Under the pieces are notes generated by a model that was not told the DNA's origin, searched no databases, and saw only the letters and a program-made list of their open reading frames with translations. From Kiritimatiellia bacterium (lineage in GTDB: Bacteria > Verrucomicrobiota > Kiritimatiellia > RFP12 > UBA3636), in the NCBI GenBank assembly GCA_017450425.1, contig JAFSUV010000214.1, positions 1 through 23,682 of the forward strand: a stretch of DNA of 23,682 nucleotides, written 5' to 3'. Position numbers and translations under genes: made by a program. Every line of letters starts with the position of its first letter. Position 1 is the stretch's first letter. Positions 1-6,765 of the stretch are shown here, piece after piece.

Positions 1-567
1 CATCTGCAGCACCTCTCGTGCGCCGAGTCGGTCCGGCTCGTGTCCGAAGCGAAAAAGGGCGGCGACTGCCGCATTTCGTGCGAAGCGACGCCGCACCACC
101 TGCTGCTTGCGGCGGAAGACATCCCCGGCGACGACGCTTCGTGGAAGATGAACCCTCCGCTTGGGCTGCGCGCCGACCGCGACGCGCTGCGGAACGCGGT
201 GCTCGACGGCACGATCTGCGCATTTGCGACCGACCACGCGCCACACGCCGCCGAAGCGAAGGCGCGCGGTTTCGCCGCCGCCCCGTTTGGCTGCATCGGG
301 CTTGAAACCGCCCTTGCGGCCACCTGGAAGGCGATGGTCGAAGAGAGCGGGATGCGTCCGGTGGATTGGGCGGCGCGCTGGACTAGCGGGCCGGCGGCGG
401 TGCTCGGCCTTGCGCCGCCGTCGCTCGCACCCGGCGCACGGGCGAAACTCGCGCTGCTTTCCCTGGAGCGCCACACGCCTTCGGAAGCCGGCCTGAAGTC
501 GAAGTCCCGCAACTGTCCGTTCCTCGGCATCGAGATGCCGGTCCGAGTGGAAGCGCTTCTCGCGTAA
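1..567 (+). CDS. pyrC: Dihydroorotase, C-terminal part (5' end outside window)
   Basis: Cyclises carbamoyl-aspartate to dihydroorotate, the third step of de novo pyrimidine synthesis, in the cytoplasm. The frame is open from base 1 and shows about 188 residues of a protein normally near 430. Visible family motifs are HLQHLS (metal-ligand histidine region), CEATPHHLLL, the substrate-region segment MNPPL, and FATDHAPH, which carries the conserved Asp-His of the amidohydrolase metal centre. The C-terminal SKSRNCPFLG resembles the usual end of the bacterial type I enzyme. A tannase-like gene follows after 9 bases, so the two may share a transcript, though their functions are unrelated. The family call is secure; only the true start is missing. 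Confidence 0.93.
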   Translation, partial: HLQHLSCAESVRLVSEAKKGGDCRISCEATPHHLLLAAEDIPGDDASWKMNPPLGLRADRDALRNAVLDGTICAFATDHAPHAAEAKARGFAAAPFGCIGLETALAATWKAMVEESGMRPVDWAARWTSGPAAVLGLAPPSLAPGARAKLALLSLERHTPSEAGLKSKSRNCPFLGIEMPVRVEALLA

Positions 568-576
568 AAGGGCGCC

Positions 577-1794
577 ATGCGGGAAATTTGCGTCGAAAAG
601 CGCTCCGAAGGCGGCGGCCGCGTCTGCGTACGCATCCTTTTGCCGGATGAAAGGCGATGGAACCGGCGGCTGCTCACCATCGGCAGCGTCGGCGGCGGAG
701 GCAAAACGCCCGATGCGCAAATGGAGGACTTCGCGCGCGCCGGATGGGCCGTGGCGGGCAGCGACGCCGGCACGGCGCCAAACCCGGCGCTCGCCGGAAT
801 CGGCCGCCCCGAAGTGTGGCGCGACTTCGGCGGCCGCGCCGTGCACACTACAGTGCAGGAGGCGCGGCGCGCCGTGGTTTCGGCGTACGGGCGCGAGCCG
901 AAAACTTCGGTTTTTCGCGGCGAATCGACCGGCGGGCAGCAGGCGCTCGCCGCCGCCGTGCGCCACCCGGACGATTTCGACGCCATCCTGTGCGGCGTTC
1001 CGGTCGTGCGCCGCACCGCGCTGCACGCCTACTTTTTGTGGTGCCGCCGCATCCTTTTCCCGGACGGCACCCATCCGCTCTTTTCGCCGCGGCAGTGGCG
1101 GAGCGTACGCACCGGAGCGCTGCGGGTATTGACGCGCAACGATCCGTTTCCGGGCGCGGCGGGGCTGTTCTACTCGCGCCGCCACGATTCCTTCGACGCC
1201 GGCGAACTCGACGAAGCGGTCGAGAGCGCGGCGCGGATCGACGCCTCGATCGGGCCGGAGCGTCTTGCGGCGCTGCGAAAACTCTATGGCGGCCCGCGCC
1301 GGAGCGACACGGGCGAAAGGATATTCTGCGGCTTTCCCCCGGGCGTGGCATACGACGGCGCGGTGCGCAACCTCTGGCTTTTCGATTGGGCTTTCGGCCG
1401 CACCGGCGCGGCGGAATCTTTCGATTTCGGAGCCTCCTTCGATGCGTTCACCGCCGCGCTTGCGCCCGCGCTTGACATCGACAGCGCCGACATCGACGCC
1501 TTCCGCGCGCGCGGCGGCAAGATGATCGTGTACGCCGGCACCATGGACGCCTGCACTCCGTGCCCGGATATTCTGGACTGGTACGAAAAGGCGGTCGCGC
1601 GGCTTGGCGAAAACGGCGGGGAAACCCTTCGCCGATCCCTCAGACTCTGCCTCCTGCCGGGACGCACCCACACCGGCGGTCCGGGGTTGCAACGCCTCGT
1701 GCGCCCGCTGGACGCGCTCCTGCGCTGGGCGGAACGCGGCGAAGAACCCAGCCTCGAAGCCGCCGGCCCGACAGCACACGCGACCCTGCGATAG
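577..1794 (+). CDS. Tannase/feruloyl-esterase-like alpha/beta hydrolase
   Basis: 405-residue serine hydrolase of the tannase/feruloyl esterase type (family inference), which cleaves ester bonds of plant phenolics. The predicted nucleophile is Ser117 in GESTGGQ. The predicted acid is Asp324 in VYAGTMDACTP, and the predicted base is His365 in PGRTHTGGPG; these match the usual order and context of the family triad. In classical members a Cys precedes the Ser and another follows the His, forming a disulfide (CS-D-HC motif). Here they are Glu116 and Thr366. No signal peptide is visible, whereas many characterised relatives are exported, so this may act in the cytoplasm. The ATG lies 9 bases after pyrC with only a weak AAAGGG upstream. 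The substrate is unknown. Confidence 0.8.
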   Translation: MREICVEKRSEGGGRVCVRILLPDERRWNRRLLTIGSVGGGGKTPDAQMEDFARAGWAVAGSDAGTAPNPALAGIGRPEVWRDFGGRAVHTTVQEARRAVVSAYGREPKTSVFRGESTGGQQALAAAVRHPDDFDAILCGVPVVRRTALHAYFLWCRRILFPDGTHPLFSPRQWRSVRTGALRVLTRNDPFPGAAGLFYSRRHDSFDAGELDEAVESAARIDASIGPERLAALRKLYGGPRRSDTGERIFCGFPPGVAYDGAVRNLWLFDWAFGRTGAAESFDFGASFDAFTAALAPALDIDSADIDAFRARGGKMIVYAGTMDACTPCPDILDWYEKAVARLGENGGETLRRSLRLCLLPGRTHTGGPGLQRLVRPLDALLRWAERGEEPSLEAAGPTAHATLR

Positions 1795-1957
1795 CGAGTC
1801 CGGGAGCGCAGATTGTTTTTTTCGAGAGGCTTATCCCCCGGAATTAGAGAACTCATGCACAAGCAAGCCCCTCGATTCTCAACGATTCTCGTCGATTCTC
1901 CCCGACTCTCGGGCGCAAAGGCACACCACCTCCCCGCCACCTCTGGTGCCCGCAAAC

Positions 1958-2019
1958 GGGCGTTTCGTGGAAACGCCCCTACCGGAAGTGGCTGGTAGGG
2001 ATGCGCCCACGGCGCGTCC
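1958..2019. repeat. Compound palindromic element (three linked hairpins)
   Basis: GGGCGTTTC (1958-1966) and GAAACGCCC (1970-1978) form a perfect 9-bp stem with a GTG loop. GGATGCGCC (1999-2007) and GGCGCGTCC (2011-2019) form a second 9-bp stem with one G.T pair and a CAC loop. Between them CCCTACC (1977-1983) is the inverse of GGTAGGG (1994-2000) and could form a third stem competing with the outer two. There is no T-tract, so it does not look like an intrinsic terminator. A REP/BIME-like element is the best description. Confidence 0.6.
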
Positions 2020-2147
2020 GCACACGTCCGAGAGCCGGGAGAAAAAGGGCGCCGGAATTGCGGGATGTCGGGATATCGGGATATCGCTCGGGGATTTCGG
2101 CGGCGGCGGCGCCGCCTTGATCGGGATGTCGCGAGGAGATGGTTAAA

Positions 2148-2245
2148 CTCTGCGCCTCTGCCTCCTCTGCTGCGCCTCTGCGTGGCAAAAAGGCCTCCTC
2201 TGCGCCTCTGCGTGACAAAAAGGCCTCCTCTGCGCCTCTGTGTGA
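2148..2245. repeat. Tandem repeat, about 30-bp unit with CTCTGCGCCTCTG core
   Basis: Copies: a lead-in core at 2148-2160, a 33-bp unit at 2161-2193, a 30-bp unit at 2194-2223 and a truncated unit from 2224 to about 2245. Each full unit runs from CCTCCTCTGC through GCGTG to CAAAAAGG. The 30-bp spacing keeps one frame open, which produces a repetitive pseudo-peptide (ASSAPLRDKK) unlikely to be translated. It lies directly before the dispersed 24-bp element. Confidence 0.85.
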
Positions 2246-2246
2246 T

Positions 2247-2270
2247 GAAATTGAAAACACGGTTGAAATG
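2247..2270. repeat. Dispersed 24-bp intergenic element, copy A (TTGAAAACACGG core)
   Basis: This 24-bp segment matches 22388-22411 at 22 of 24 positions and 22320-22343 at 21 of 24. The shared core is TTGAAAACACGG followed by AAATG. All copies lie between genes, about 20 kb apart. Confidence 0.7.
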
Positions 2271-2332
2271 CAAGACTGCCAAGTGCGCGACTATCGCTCA
2301 AAAACGGAGGATAAGCCTACCGAGCGGAACGG

Positions 2333-2361
2333 TTGCGCAAAAGCGATGCTTTTGGAATAAT
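2333..2361 (+). promoter_or_regulatory. Predicted sigma70-type promoter for the FAD oxidoreductase, with internal palindrome
   Basis: TTGCGC (2333-2338), a 17-base spacer and AATAAT (2356-2361), with TGG directly before the -10 (extended -10). Most of the spacer is a 7-bp inverted repeat, CAAAAGC-GAT-GCTTTTG (2338-2354), placed where a bound repressor would block RNA polymerase. Transcription would start near 2368, giving a leader of about 27 bases. Confidence 0.6.
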
Positions 2362-2394
2362 TGCCCGCGTGTACGACACGGAAAGCGCCAAATC

Positions 2395-4197
2395 ATGCAG
2401 AACAGATTACCGCAGGGTTTTCCAACGGAAAGGACATGCGCCGATTTTTGCGTAGTCGGCGGAGGCGTGGCGGGTCTTTGCGCGGCGCTTGCCGCCGCGC
2501 GCCGCGGCGCCAAAACCGTGCTCGTGCAAGACCGGCCGGTGCTTGGCGGCAACGCCTCCTCGGAAGTGCGCATGCACATCTGCGGCGCCCACGGCCCGAA
2601 CAGGCGCGAAACCGGAATCCTCGAAGAAATACAACTCGAAAACCTGCGCTACAACGCCGGATCGTGCTGGAGCGTATTCGATTCTCTGCTTTGGGGAATT
2701 GCCGCGCGGGAGCCGAATCTCATGCTCGTCATGAACGCCGGAGTCTGCTCCTGCACGATGGACGGTGCGCTTTTGCGCTCCGTCCGCGCCTGGCAGGGGA
2801 CGACCCAGAAGTGGATCGAGATCGAGGCTCCGCTTTTCGCCGACTGCTCGGGCGATGCCGTTCTCGCGCCGCTTTCCGGCGCAGAGTTCCGCATCGGCCG
2901 CGAAGCAAGCGCCGAATTCGGCGAGAGCGAAGCGCCCGCCGTGGCCGACCGCTGCACGATGGGCAATTCCATTTTGTTCCAAACGATGGAATTCGCCGGC
3001 CCGGTGGATTTCGTCCCGCCGCCGTGGGCGCACGACTTTTCCGCTCCCGGCGAACGGCACTGGGTGGAAAACAGGCTCGTCGATCCCACGCGCACCAACA
3101 TGTGGTGGATCGAAGTCGGCGGCGCCGACGATTCCATCCGCAACGCCGAAATGCATCGCGACGAACTGCTGCGCATCGCATACGGCGTTTGGGACTGGGC
3201 GAAAAACCACTCCCCCATCCGCGAAAAACTGCGCAACTTCGGTCTCGAGTGGGTCGGCGCACTGCCTGGCAAGCGCGAGAGCCGCCGCTACGTCGGCGAC
3301 CACATCCTCGTGCAGGGCGACGTGCAAAGCGGCGGAGCGTCGTTTACCGACATCGTCGCCTACGGCGGTTGGAAGATCGACAACCACTACCCGAAAGGCT
3401 TCTACCACGACGGTCCGGGCACGAAATACACGGACTGTCCGAGCCCGTTTGCGATCCCGTACCGGTGCCTGTATTCGCGGAACGTCCCGAATCTCTTCTG
3501 CGCGGGGCGCGACATCAGCTGCTCGCACGTGGCGATGAGCGCTGCGCGCGTCATGGCCCCCTGCGCCCTCGAGGGCCCGGCCGTCGGCACGGCGGCTGCG
3601 AACGCCGCGCGCGACGGACTCGACGCCCGGGGCGTCGGCGCCTCGCGCATCGCCGAGTTGCAAGCCTCTCTCATGGACGACGACTGCTTCCTGCCCGGCT
3701 TGCGCCGCGAAATGCGCGGGCCGTGCGCCGCCGCCGCGCTCTCCGCCACGGGCGGCGAAGGCGTAGAACGCCTCCGCGACGGCATGGATCGCGACTGGGA
3801 CGACGGCCCGCACGCCTGGTCTTGCGCGCCCGGTGTCGCCGCCGAATACCGCTTCGAGGCCGAAGCGCCGCTTTCCCGGGCCCGCATCGTTTTCGACAGC
3901 GATCTCAACCGCCGCGAGTTCGACCGCGCCTTCGGCGGCAACGACGGGTGCAGCCAGGGGCGGTACTACAGGGCGCTCGGAGACAAGCCGCGCGCAGTAC
4001 CGGCCTCGCTCGTGCGCGCCTTCCGCATCGAAAGCCTCGGAAGCGGCGGAACGTGGAAAACCGAAGTTCTCGTCGAAAACAACCACCAGCGCCTTGTTCG
4101 CCTCCCGCTCCGCTGCCGCACGGCGGCAGTCCGGCTCGTCCCGCTCGCGACCTGGGGCGCGCCCGTCGCGCGCACGTTCGCTTTCGAGGTCTGCTAG
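2395..4197 (+). CDS. FAD-dependent oxidoreductase (FAD_oxidored family)
   Basis: 600-residue flavoprotein. The N-terminal Rossmann motif VVGGGVAGL (GGGVAG at residues 22-27) is followed by an acidic/polar strand end and the segment VLGGNASSEVRMHICGAHG, typical of the FAD_oxidored (PF12831) family often found in polysaccharide-degrading bacteria. NLFCAGRDISCSHVA in the second half matches the usual second FAD-contact segment. The last 150 residues look beta-rich and may be an accessory domain. The frame stays open for 330 bases upstream, but that part is repeat DNA; the ATG at 2395 has GGAAAG at 2380-2385 and starts just before the FAD motif. A sugar-isomerase-like gene follows after 92 bases, suggesting joint action on a sugar or sugar derivative. 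The exact substrate is unknown. Confidence 0.85.
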   Translation: MQNRLPQGFPTERTCADFCVVGGGVAGLCAALAAARRGAKTVLVQDRPVLGGNASSEVRMHICGAHGPNRRETGILEEIQLENLRYNAGSCWSVFDSLLWGIAAREPNLMLVMNAGVCSCTMDGALLRSVRAWQGTTQKWIEIEAPLFADCSGDAVLAPLSGAEFRIGREASAEFGESEAPAVADRCTMGNSILFQTMEFAGPVDFVPPPWAHDFSAPGERHWVENRLVDPTRTNMWWIEVGGADDSIRNAEMHRDELLRIAYGVWDWAKNHSPIREKLRNFGLEWVGALPGKRESRRYVGDHILVQGDVQSGGASFTDIVAYGGWKIDNHYPKGFYHDGPGTKYTDCPSPFAIPYRCLYSRNVPNLFCAGRDISCSHVAMSAARVMAPCALEGPAVGTAAANAARDGLDARGVGASRIAELQASLMDDDCFLPGLRREMRGPCAAAALSATGGEGVERLRDGMDRDWDDGPHAWSCAPGVAAEYRFEAEAPLSRARIVFDSDLNRREFDRAFGGNDGCSQGRYYRALGDKPRAVPASLVRAFRIESLGSGGTWKTEVLVENNHQRLVRLPLRCRTAAVRLVPLATWGAPVARTFAFEVC

Positions 4198-4289
4198 CGC
4201 TTTAACGCTTTTCCGCCTGCCGTTTTTCCCGCAAATCGCGATACGTCCGCCACCCTGTCCAAATCCACCTACGGCACACTTTCCAGACC

Positions 4290-5084
4290 ATGAAATACGG
4301 AATCTGCTCCTCCGATCCGGCCCAGATCGCCGATGCCCGCAAGGCCGGCTTCGAATATGTCGAAGGCTGGGCCCCGACTGTCACGCAGCCCGGCAAGTCC
4401 GAGGCCGAGTTCGAGGATGCCGTCGCGAAAATCGAGCGCGGCGGCCTGCCGGTGCAGTCCGTAAACGGCTTTCTGATCAACGGACTGGTCTGCATAGGAA
4501 AGGACGCCGATCACGACAGGGTCGTCGAATACGCCGACGAAGTCCTCCACCGCCTTGCCAAAGTCGGGGTGTCGATTTGCGTCTTCGGCTCCGGATGGGC
4601 GCGCAAGATTCCCGAAGGCTGGCCGCGCGAAAAGGCCGAAGAGCAATTCTCCGACCTTCTGCGCAGACTTGGTCCGGTCGCCGTCGATAGCGGCGTGAAA
4701 ATCGCGATCGAACCTCTCCGCCATGCCGAGTGCAACCTCGTAAACACGGTTGACGAAGCCGCGCGCTTCGCCGCCGCCACCGGGTCGCCGGCAATCGGCG
4801 CGCTCGCCGATTTCTACCACTGGTCGCAAAACGGGGAAACGGACCAGACGATAATCGCGGCCAAAGACTGCTTCCTGCATGCGCACGTCGCCACGGCGGC
4901 GAGACGCCTGTCTCCCGGCATGGAAGAGTGCGATTTCACGCCGTTTTTCCGCGCCCTTTCGCGCATCGGCTACGACGGCAGGATGTCCATCGAAGGCTCG
5001 ATGCCGCCGGAAGGCCCGGATCGGGTCGAAAACTTCGCCCGCGCCGTAGAAGCGCTGCGCGCCGCGTGCGCCGCAGCCGTCTAA
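4290..5084 (+). CDS. Sugar phosphate isomerase/epimerase (xylose-isomerase-like TIM barrel)
   Basis: 264 residues with the full pattern of the AP_endonuc_2/xylose-isomerase-like TIM barrel family. Likely metal-binding and catalytic residues are Glu141 (AIEPLRH), Asp174 and His177 (ADFYHW), His197/His199 (HAHVA) and Glu235 (SIEGS), in the usual order. Members interconvert ketoses and aldoses or epimerise them with a divalent metal. No export signal, so cytoplasmic. It follows the FAD oxidoreductase on the same strand, consistent with a two-gene catabolic unit. No clear Shine-Dalgarno sequence precedes the ATG. The specific sugar cannot be read from the sequence. It ends 13 bases before the oppositely oriented beta-barrel-like gene. 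Confidence 0.85.
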   Translation: MKYGICSSDPAQIADARKAGFEYVEGWAPTVTQPGKSEAEFEDAVAKIERGGLPVQSVNGFLINGLVCIGKDADHDRVVEYADEVLHRLAKVGVSICVFGSGWARKIPEGWPREKAEEQFSDLLRRLGPVAVDSGVKIAIEPLRHAECNLVNTVDEAARFAAATGSPAIGALADFYHWSQNGETDQTIIAAKDCFLHAHVATAARRLSPGMEECDFTPFFRALSRIGYDGRMSIEGSMPPEGPDRVENFARAVEALRAACAAAV

Positions 5085-5097
5085 CCGCAAACGCGGC

Positions 5098-6336
5098 CTA
5101 GAAATACCAGCCGGCGGCCAGGCGGAGAGTGGTCTCCGTACCGACGACAAGAGACGCCTCCAGCAGCCAATTGTCGTCCGGCGAGTACCACCCGCCGAGT
5201 TTGAGTCCGACAGGTTGCGACCGGTCGGCTTCGAGAGAGTATTTTGCGTCGAGGACCGGAACATCGACGGAAAGCGAAGTGTCGCTCACGCAATCGATGG
5301 CGAACTCGGCGAGCACGCCCCAATACCATTCGTCGTAGCGGATCGCCGCCGCGGCGGCGAGGCGCACGTCCGAAAGCGTGGCGCCGCTCGACCAGTCGCC
5401 GTAGCGATAGGAGGACACGGTATTCGTCGCCCCCGTGGAATCGACCTCGCTCGTCGTCTGGCGGCTCGTGGTGCGGGCCGAAACATCGCCGGAAATGCGC
5501 TCGAACGACGCCCTTGCGCCGACGGAGGCGCTCCACCCGCCGTCGATTTTGAACCGCCAGTCGTAGCCAACGGCCGCGAAAAACCCGTCGCCGCCGCCGA
5601 ATTTAAGGTTCGACAGCGACACGGAATCCGACACGACCGACCCGGACGTTTCCGCGCCGAATGTCAACCCGGCTTCCGCCGAAAGGCCGCGCCACTCGCC
5701 CTTTGCCCCGAAACGGCATGAATCCAGCGCCTTCTTGCTGCCGCCCTGCAAGCCGCCGAGCTGCCAATCGTACTGGACGGAGCGCTTCGGCTCGATGAAA
5801 AACGACGCCGATGGCGGAAGAACCAGTTCCTGCATCGACCACGCCTCTGCATATTGCTTGTGCGCGCCGGGATTCGTGCTTGGCAGCGGACCCAGAACCC
5901 ACCGCTCCGGCAATTCGCCGCTCCACTCGTGGCTGCCGGAACCGGCGTGCGGCGCCTTTTCGCGCAATGCCTGCGACACGACGGAGCGGTTGGCCGTCGG
6001 GTCGTCGCCGTCGAAATCCGAGACTTTCACGAAGACGTACGCCTTCGGCCCGAGGTCGATGAGGCGCTGTTCCACGAGGTCGTACGGCCCCTGGGGCGTA
6101 AGCGTCGCCACATCGGCGAAATCGATTTCCCCCTCCTTAGCCGTCTTCAAAATCAGCCACTCGGCGCCACCGCACTCGAACTTGTTGCCCGGACGGGCGG
6201 TGATCGGCCCCACGGTCACGCCCGAAACCGCTTCGGTGAGCCAAAACTGCCTGTAGAGCTCCGCCTCGGAGCAAAATGCGGCAAAAAACGCCGCCACCGC
6301 CAAAATTTTCACTTTCTGCATCGAAGAAGCCCCCAT
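5098..6336 (-). CDS. Secreted, probably outer-membrane beta-barrel protein of unknown function
   Basis: Up to 412 residues. The N-terminus is a signal peptide: Lys-containing start, hydrophobic ILAVAAFFAAF, and likely cleavage after CSEA. The next 180 residues form a soluble-looking domain I do not recognise. The C-terminal 220 residues are full of alternating aromatic and small residues (GYDWRFKIDGGW, YDEWYWGVLAEF) and the chain ends in GWYF; a terminal Phe is typical of outer-membrane barrels assembled by BamA. Two starts are possible. The ATG at 6321 is favoured, because it has a G-rich GGGGGC upstream and the signal peptide then begins MQKVK; the ATG at 6336 adds five residues. A promoter at 6354-6382 fits either start. 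Function unknown. Confidence 0.75.
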   Translation of the reverse strand: MGASSMQKVKILAVAAFFAAFCSEAELYRQFWLTEAVSGVTVGPITARPGNKFECGGAEWLILKTAKEGEIDFADVATLTPQGPYDLVEQRLIDLGPKAYVFVKVSDFDGDDPTANRSVVSQALREKAPHAGSGSHEWSGELPERWVLGPLPSTNPGAHKQYAEAWSMQELVLPPSASFFIEPKRSVQYDWQLGGLQGGSKKALDSCRFGAKGEWRGLSAEAGLTFGAETSGSVVSDSVSLSNLKFGGGDGFFAAVGYDWRFKIDGGWSASVGARASFERISGDVSARTTSRQTTSEVDSTGATNTVSSYRYGDWSSGATLSDVRLAAAAAIRYDEWYWGVLAEFAIDCVSDTSLSVDVPVLDAKYSLEADRSQPVGLKLGGWYSPDDNWLLEASLVVGTETTLRLAAGWYF

Positions 6337-6353
6337 TGCATGAAACGCCCGCG

Positions 6354-6382
6354 ATTATCCACAGAACCGGCACCCGGCGCAA
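6354..6382 (-). promoter_or_regulatory. Predicted promoter for the beta-barrel-like gene
   Basis: Read on the minus strand: TTGCGC (6382-6377), 17-base spacer, GATAAT (6359-6354). The -10 matches consensus at five of six positions. Expected start near 6347, leaving about 26 bases before the preferred ATG at 6321. Confidence 0.55.
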
Positions 6383-6395
6383 CAGCGAAAAATGA

Positions 6396-6429
6396 AAAAC
6401 CGCTTCCAGGCTAGACTGGAAGCGGTTTT
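6396..6429 (-). terminator. Rho-independent terminator of the tRNA operon
   Basis: A perfect 14-bp stem (6396-6409 with 6416-6429) around a 6-base loop. On the minus strand the stem ends in a run of T followed by CATTTTTC, so it terminates transcripts coming out of tRNA-fMet, 8 bases upstream of it. It also insulates the next minus-strand promoter at 6382. Confidence 0.88.
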
Positions 6430-6437
6430 CCGGGAAA

Positions 6438-6514
6438 TGGTTGCGGGGGGATGATTTGAACATCCAACTTCCAGGTTATGAGCCTGACGAGCTACCGGGT
6501 TGCTCTACCCCGCA
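6438..6514 (-). tRNA. tRNA-fMet (CAT), initiator
   Basis: 77 nt including an encoded CCA. Acceptor stem TGCGGGG/CCCCGCA, D-arm GAGC/GCTC, anticodon arm TCAGG-CTCATAA-CCTGG, T-arm GGATG-TTCAAAT-CATCC. The A11:U24 pair in the D-stem (GAGC against GCTC) is the hallmark of bacterial initiators and separates it from elongator tRNA-Met. Two deviations: position 1 is U and can pair with A72, where many bacteria have a C.A mismatch, and the third G:C pair of the anticodon stem (29:41) is A:U. It sits 6 bases downstream of tRNA-Arg in one transcript. Confidence 0.92.
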
Positions 6515-6520
6515 ATGGGG

Positions 6521-6598
6521 TGGTGCGCCTCGCAGGGTTCGAACCTGCAACCTCCTGATCCGTAGTCAGGTGCTCTGATCCAATTGGGCGAGAGGCGC
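6521..6598 (-). tRNA. tRNA-Arg (ACG)
   Basis: 78 nt including an encoded CCA. Acceptor GCGCCTC/GAGGCGC, anticodon arm CCTGA-CTACGGA-TCAGG with anticodon ACG (read as ICG after deamination), T-arm GCAGG-TTCGAAC-CCTGC. The D-stem is GCCC against GAGC, leaving a C12.A23 mismatch, and position 9 is C. It is the first gene of a two-tRNA operon whose promoter lies at 6643-6671. Confidence 0.93.
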
Positions 6599-6642
6599 AC
6601 GGATGCTGCTTTGCACGGTTTCGTGCGCGGCAACGGGTGGGC

Positions 6643-6671
6643 AGGATAGCAAACGCCGGGGAGAAATGCAA
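6643..6671 (-). promoter_or_regulatory. Predicted promoter of the tRNA-Arg/tRNA-fMet operon
   Basis: On the minus strand: TTGCAT (6671-6666), exactly 17 bases, TATCCT (6648-6643). The predicted start near 6636 gives a precursor leader of about 38 nt before tRNA-Arg. It is back to back with the rpmB promoter. Confidence 0.7.
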
Positions 6672-6708
6672 GCAAAAAATGCATTTTCCGGAAATTTGGC
6701 GTTTTTTC

Positions 6709-6737
6709 TTGATTTCGACCCCCTCCATCCATATACT
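6709..6737 (+). promoter_or_regulatory. Predicted promoter of rpmB
   Basis: TTGATT (6709-6714), 17-base spacer, TATACT (6732-6737). The start near 6744 leaves a leader of about 22 bases containing AGGAG (6751-6755). The A/T-rich stretch just upstream may act as an UP element. Confidence 0.75.
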
Positions 6738-6765
6738 AACCGCGTTTTTCAGGAGATTAACAACT

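Larger units (their letters stand above)
1795..2332. other. Gene-free stretch with hairpins and short repeats
   Basis: No reading frame here shows family similarity or coding-like composition. The stretch holds three mutually overlapping stem-loops (1958-2019), short GGGATATC iterations (about 2063-2086), a CTCTGCG tandem array (2148-2245) and one copy of a dispersed 24-bp element (2247-2270). Open frames crossing it (for instance upstream extensions of the FAD oxidoreductase frame) are low-complexity translations of these repeats. Confidence 0.75.

Noticed and set aside
2148..2245. CRISPR-like array
   Set aside because: The units are contiguous with no unique spacers, and no cas genes are present.
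2065..2394. N-terminal extension of the FAD oxidoreductase (110 residues)
   Set aside because: It translates the CTCTGCG repeat and passes through the predicted promoter. The ATG at 2395 has a ribosome binding site and fits the family.
2407..4086. A 559-codon open frame antisense to the FAD oxidoreductase
   Set aside because: It mirrors the plus-strand gene, which has clear FAD motifs. Its translation has no recognisable domains; high GC at third positions keeps antisense frames open.
4195..4212. Possible terminator after the FAD oxidoreductase (AGCG-CTTTAA-CGCT then TTT)
   Set aside because: A 4-bp stem and a short T-run are too weak, and the isomerase gene downstream may be co-transcribed.
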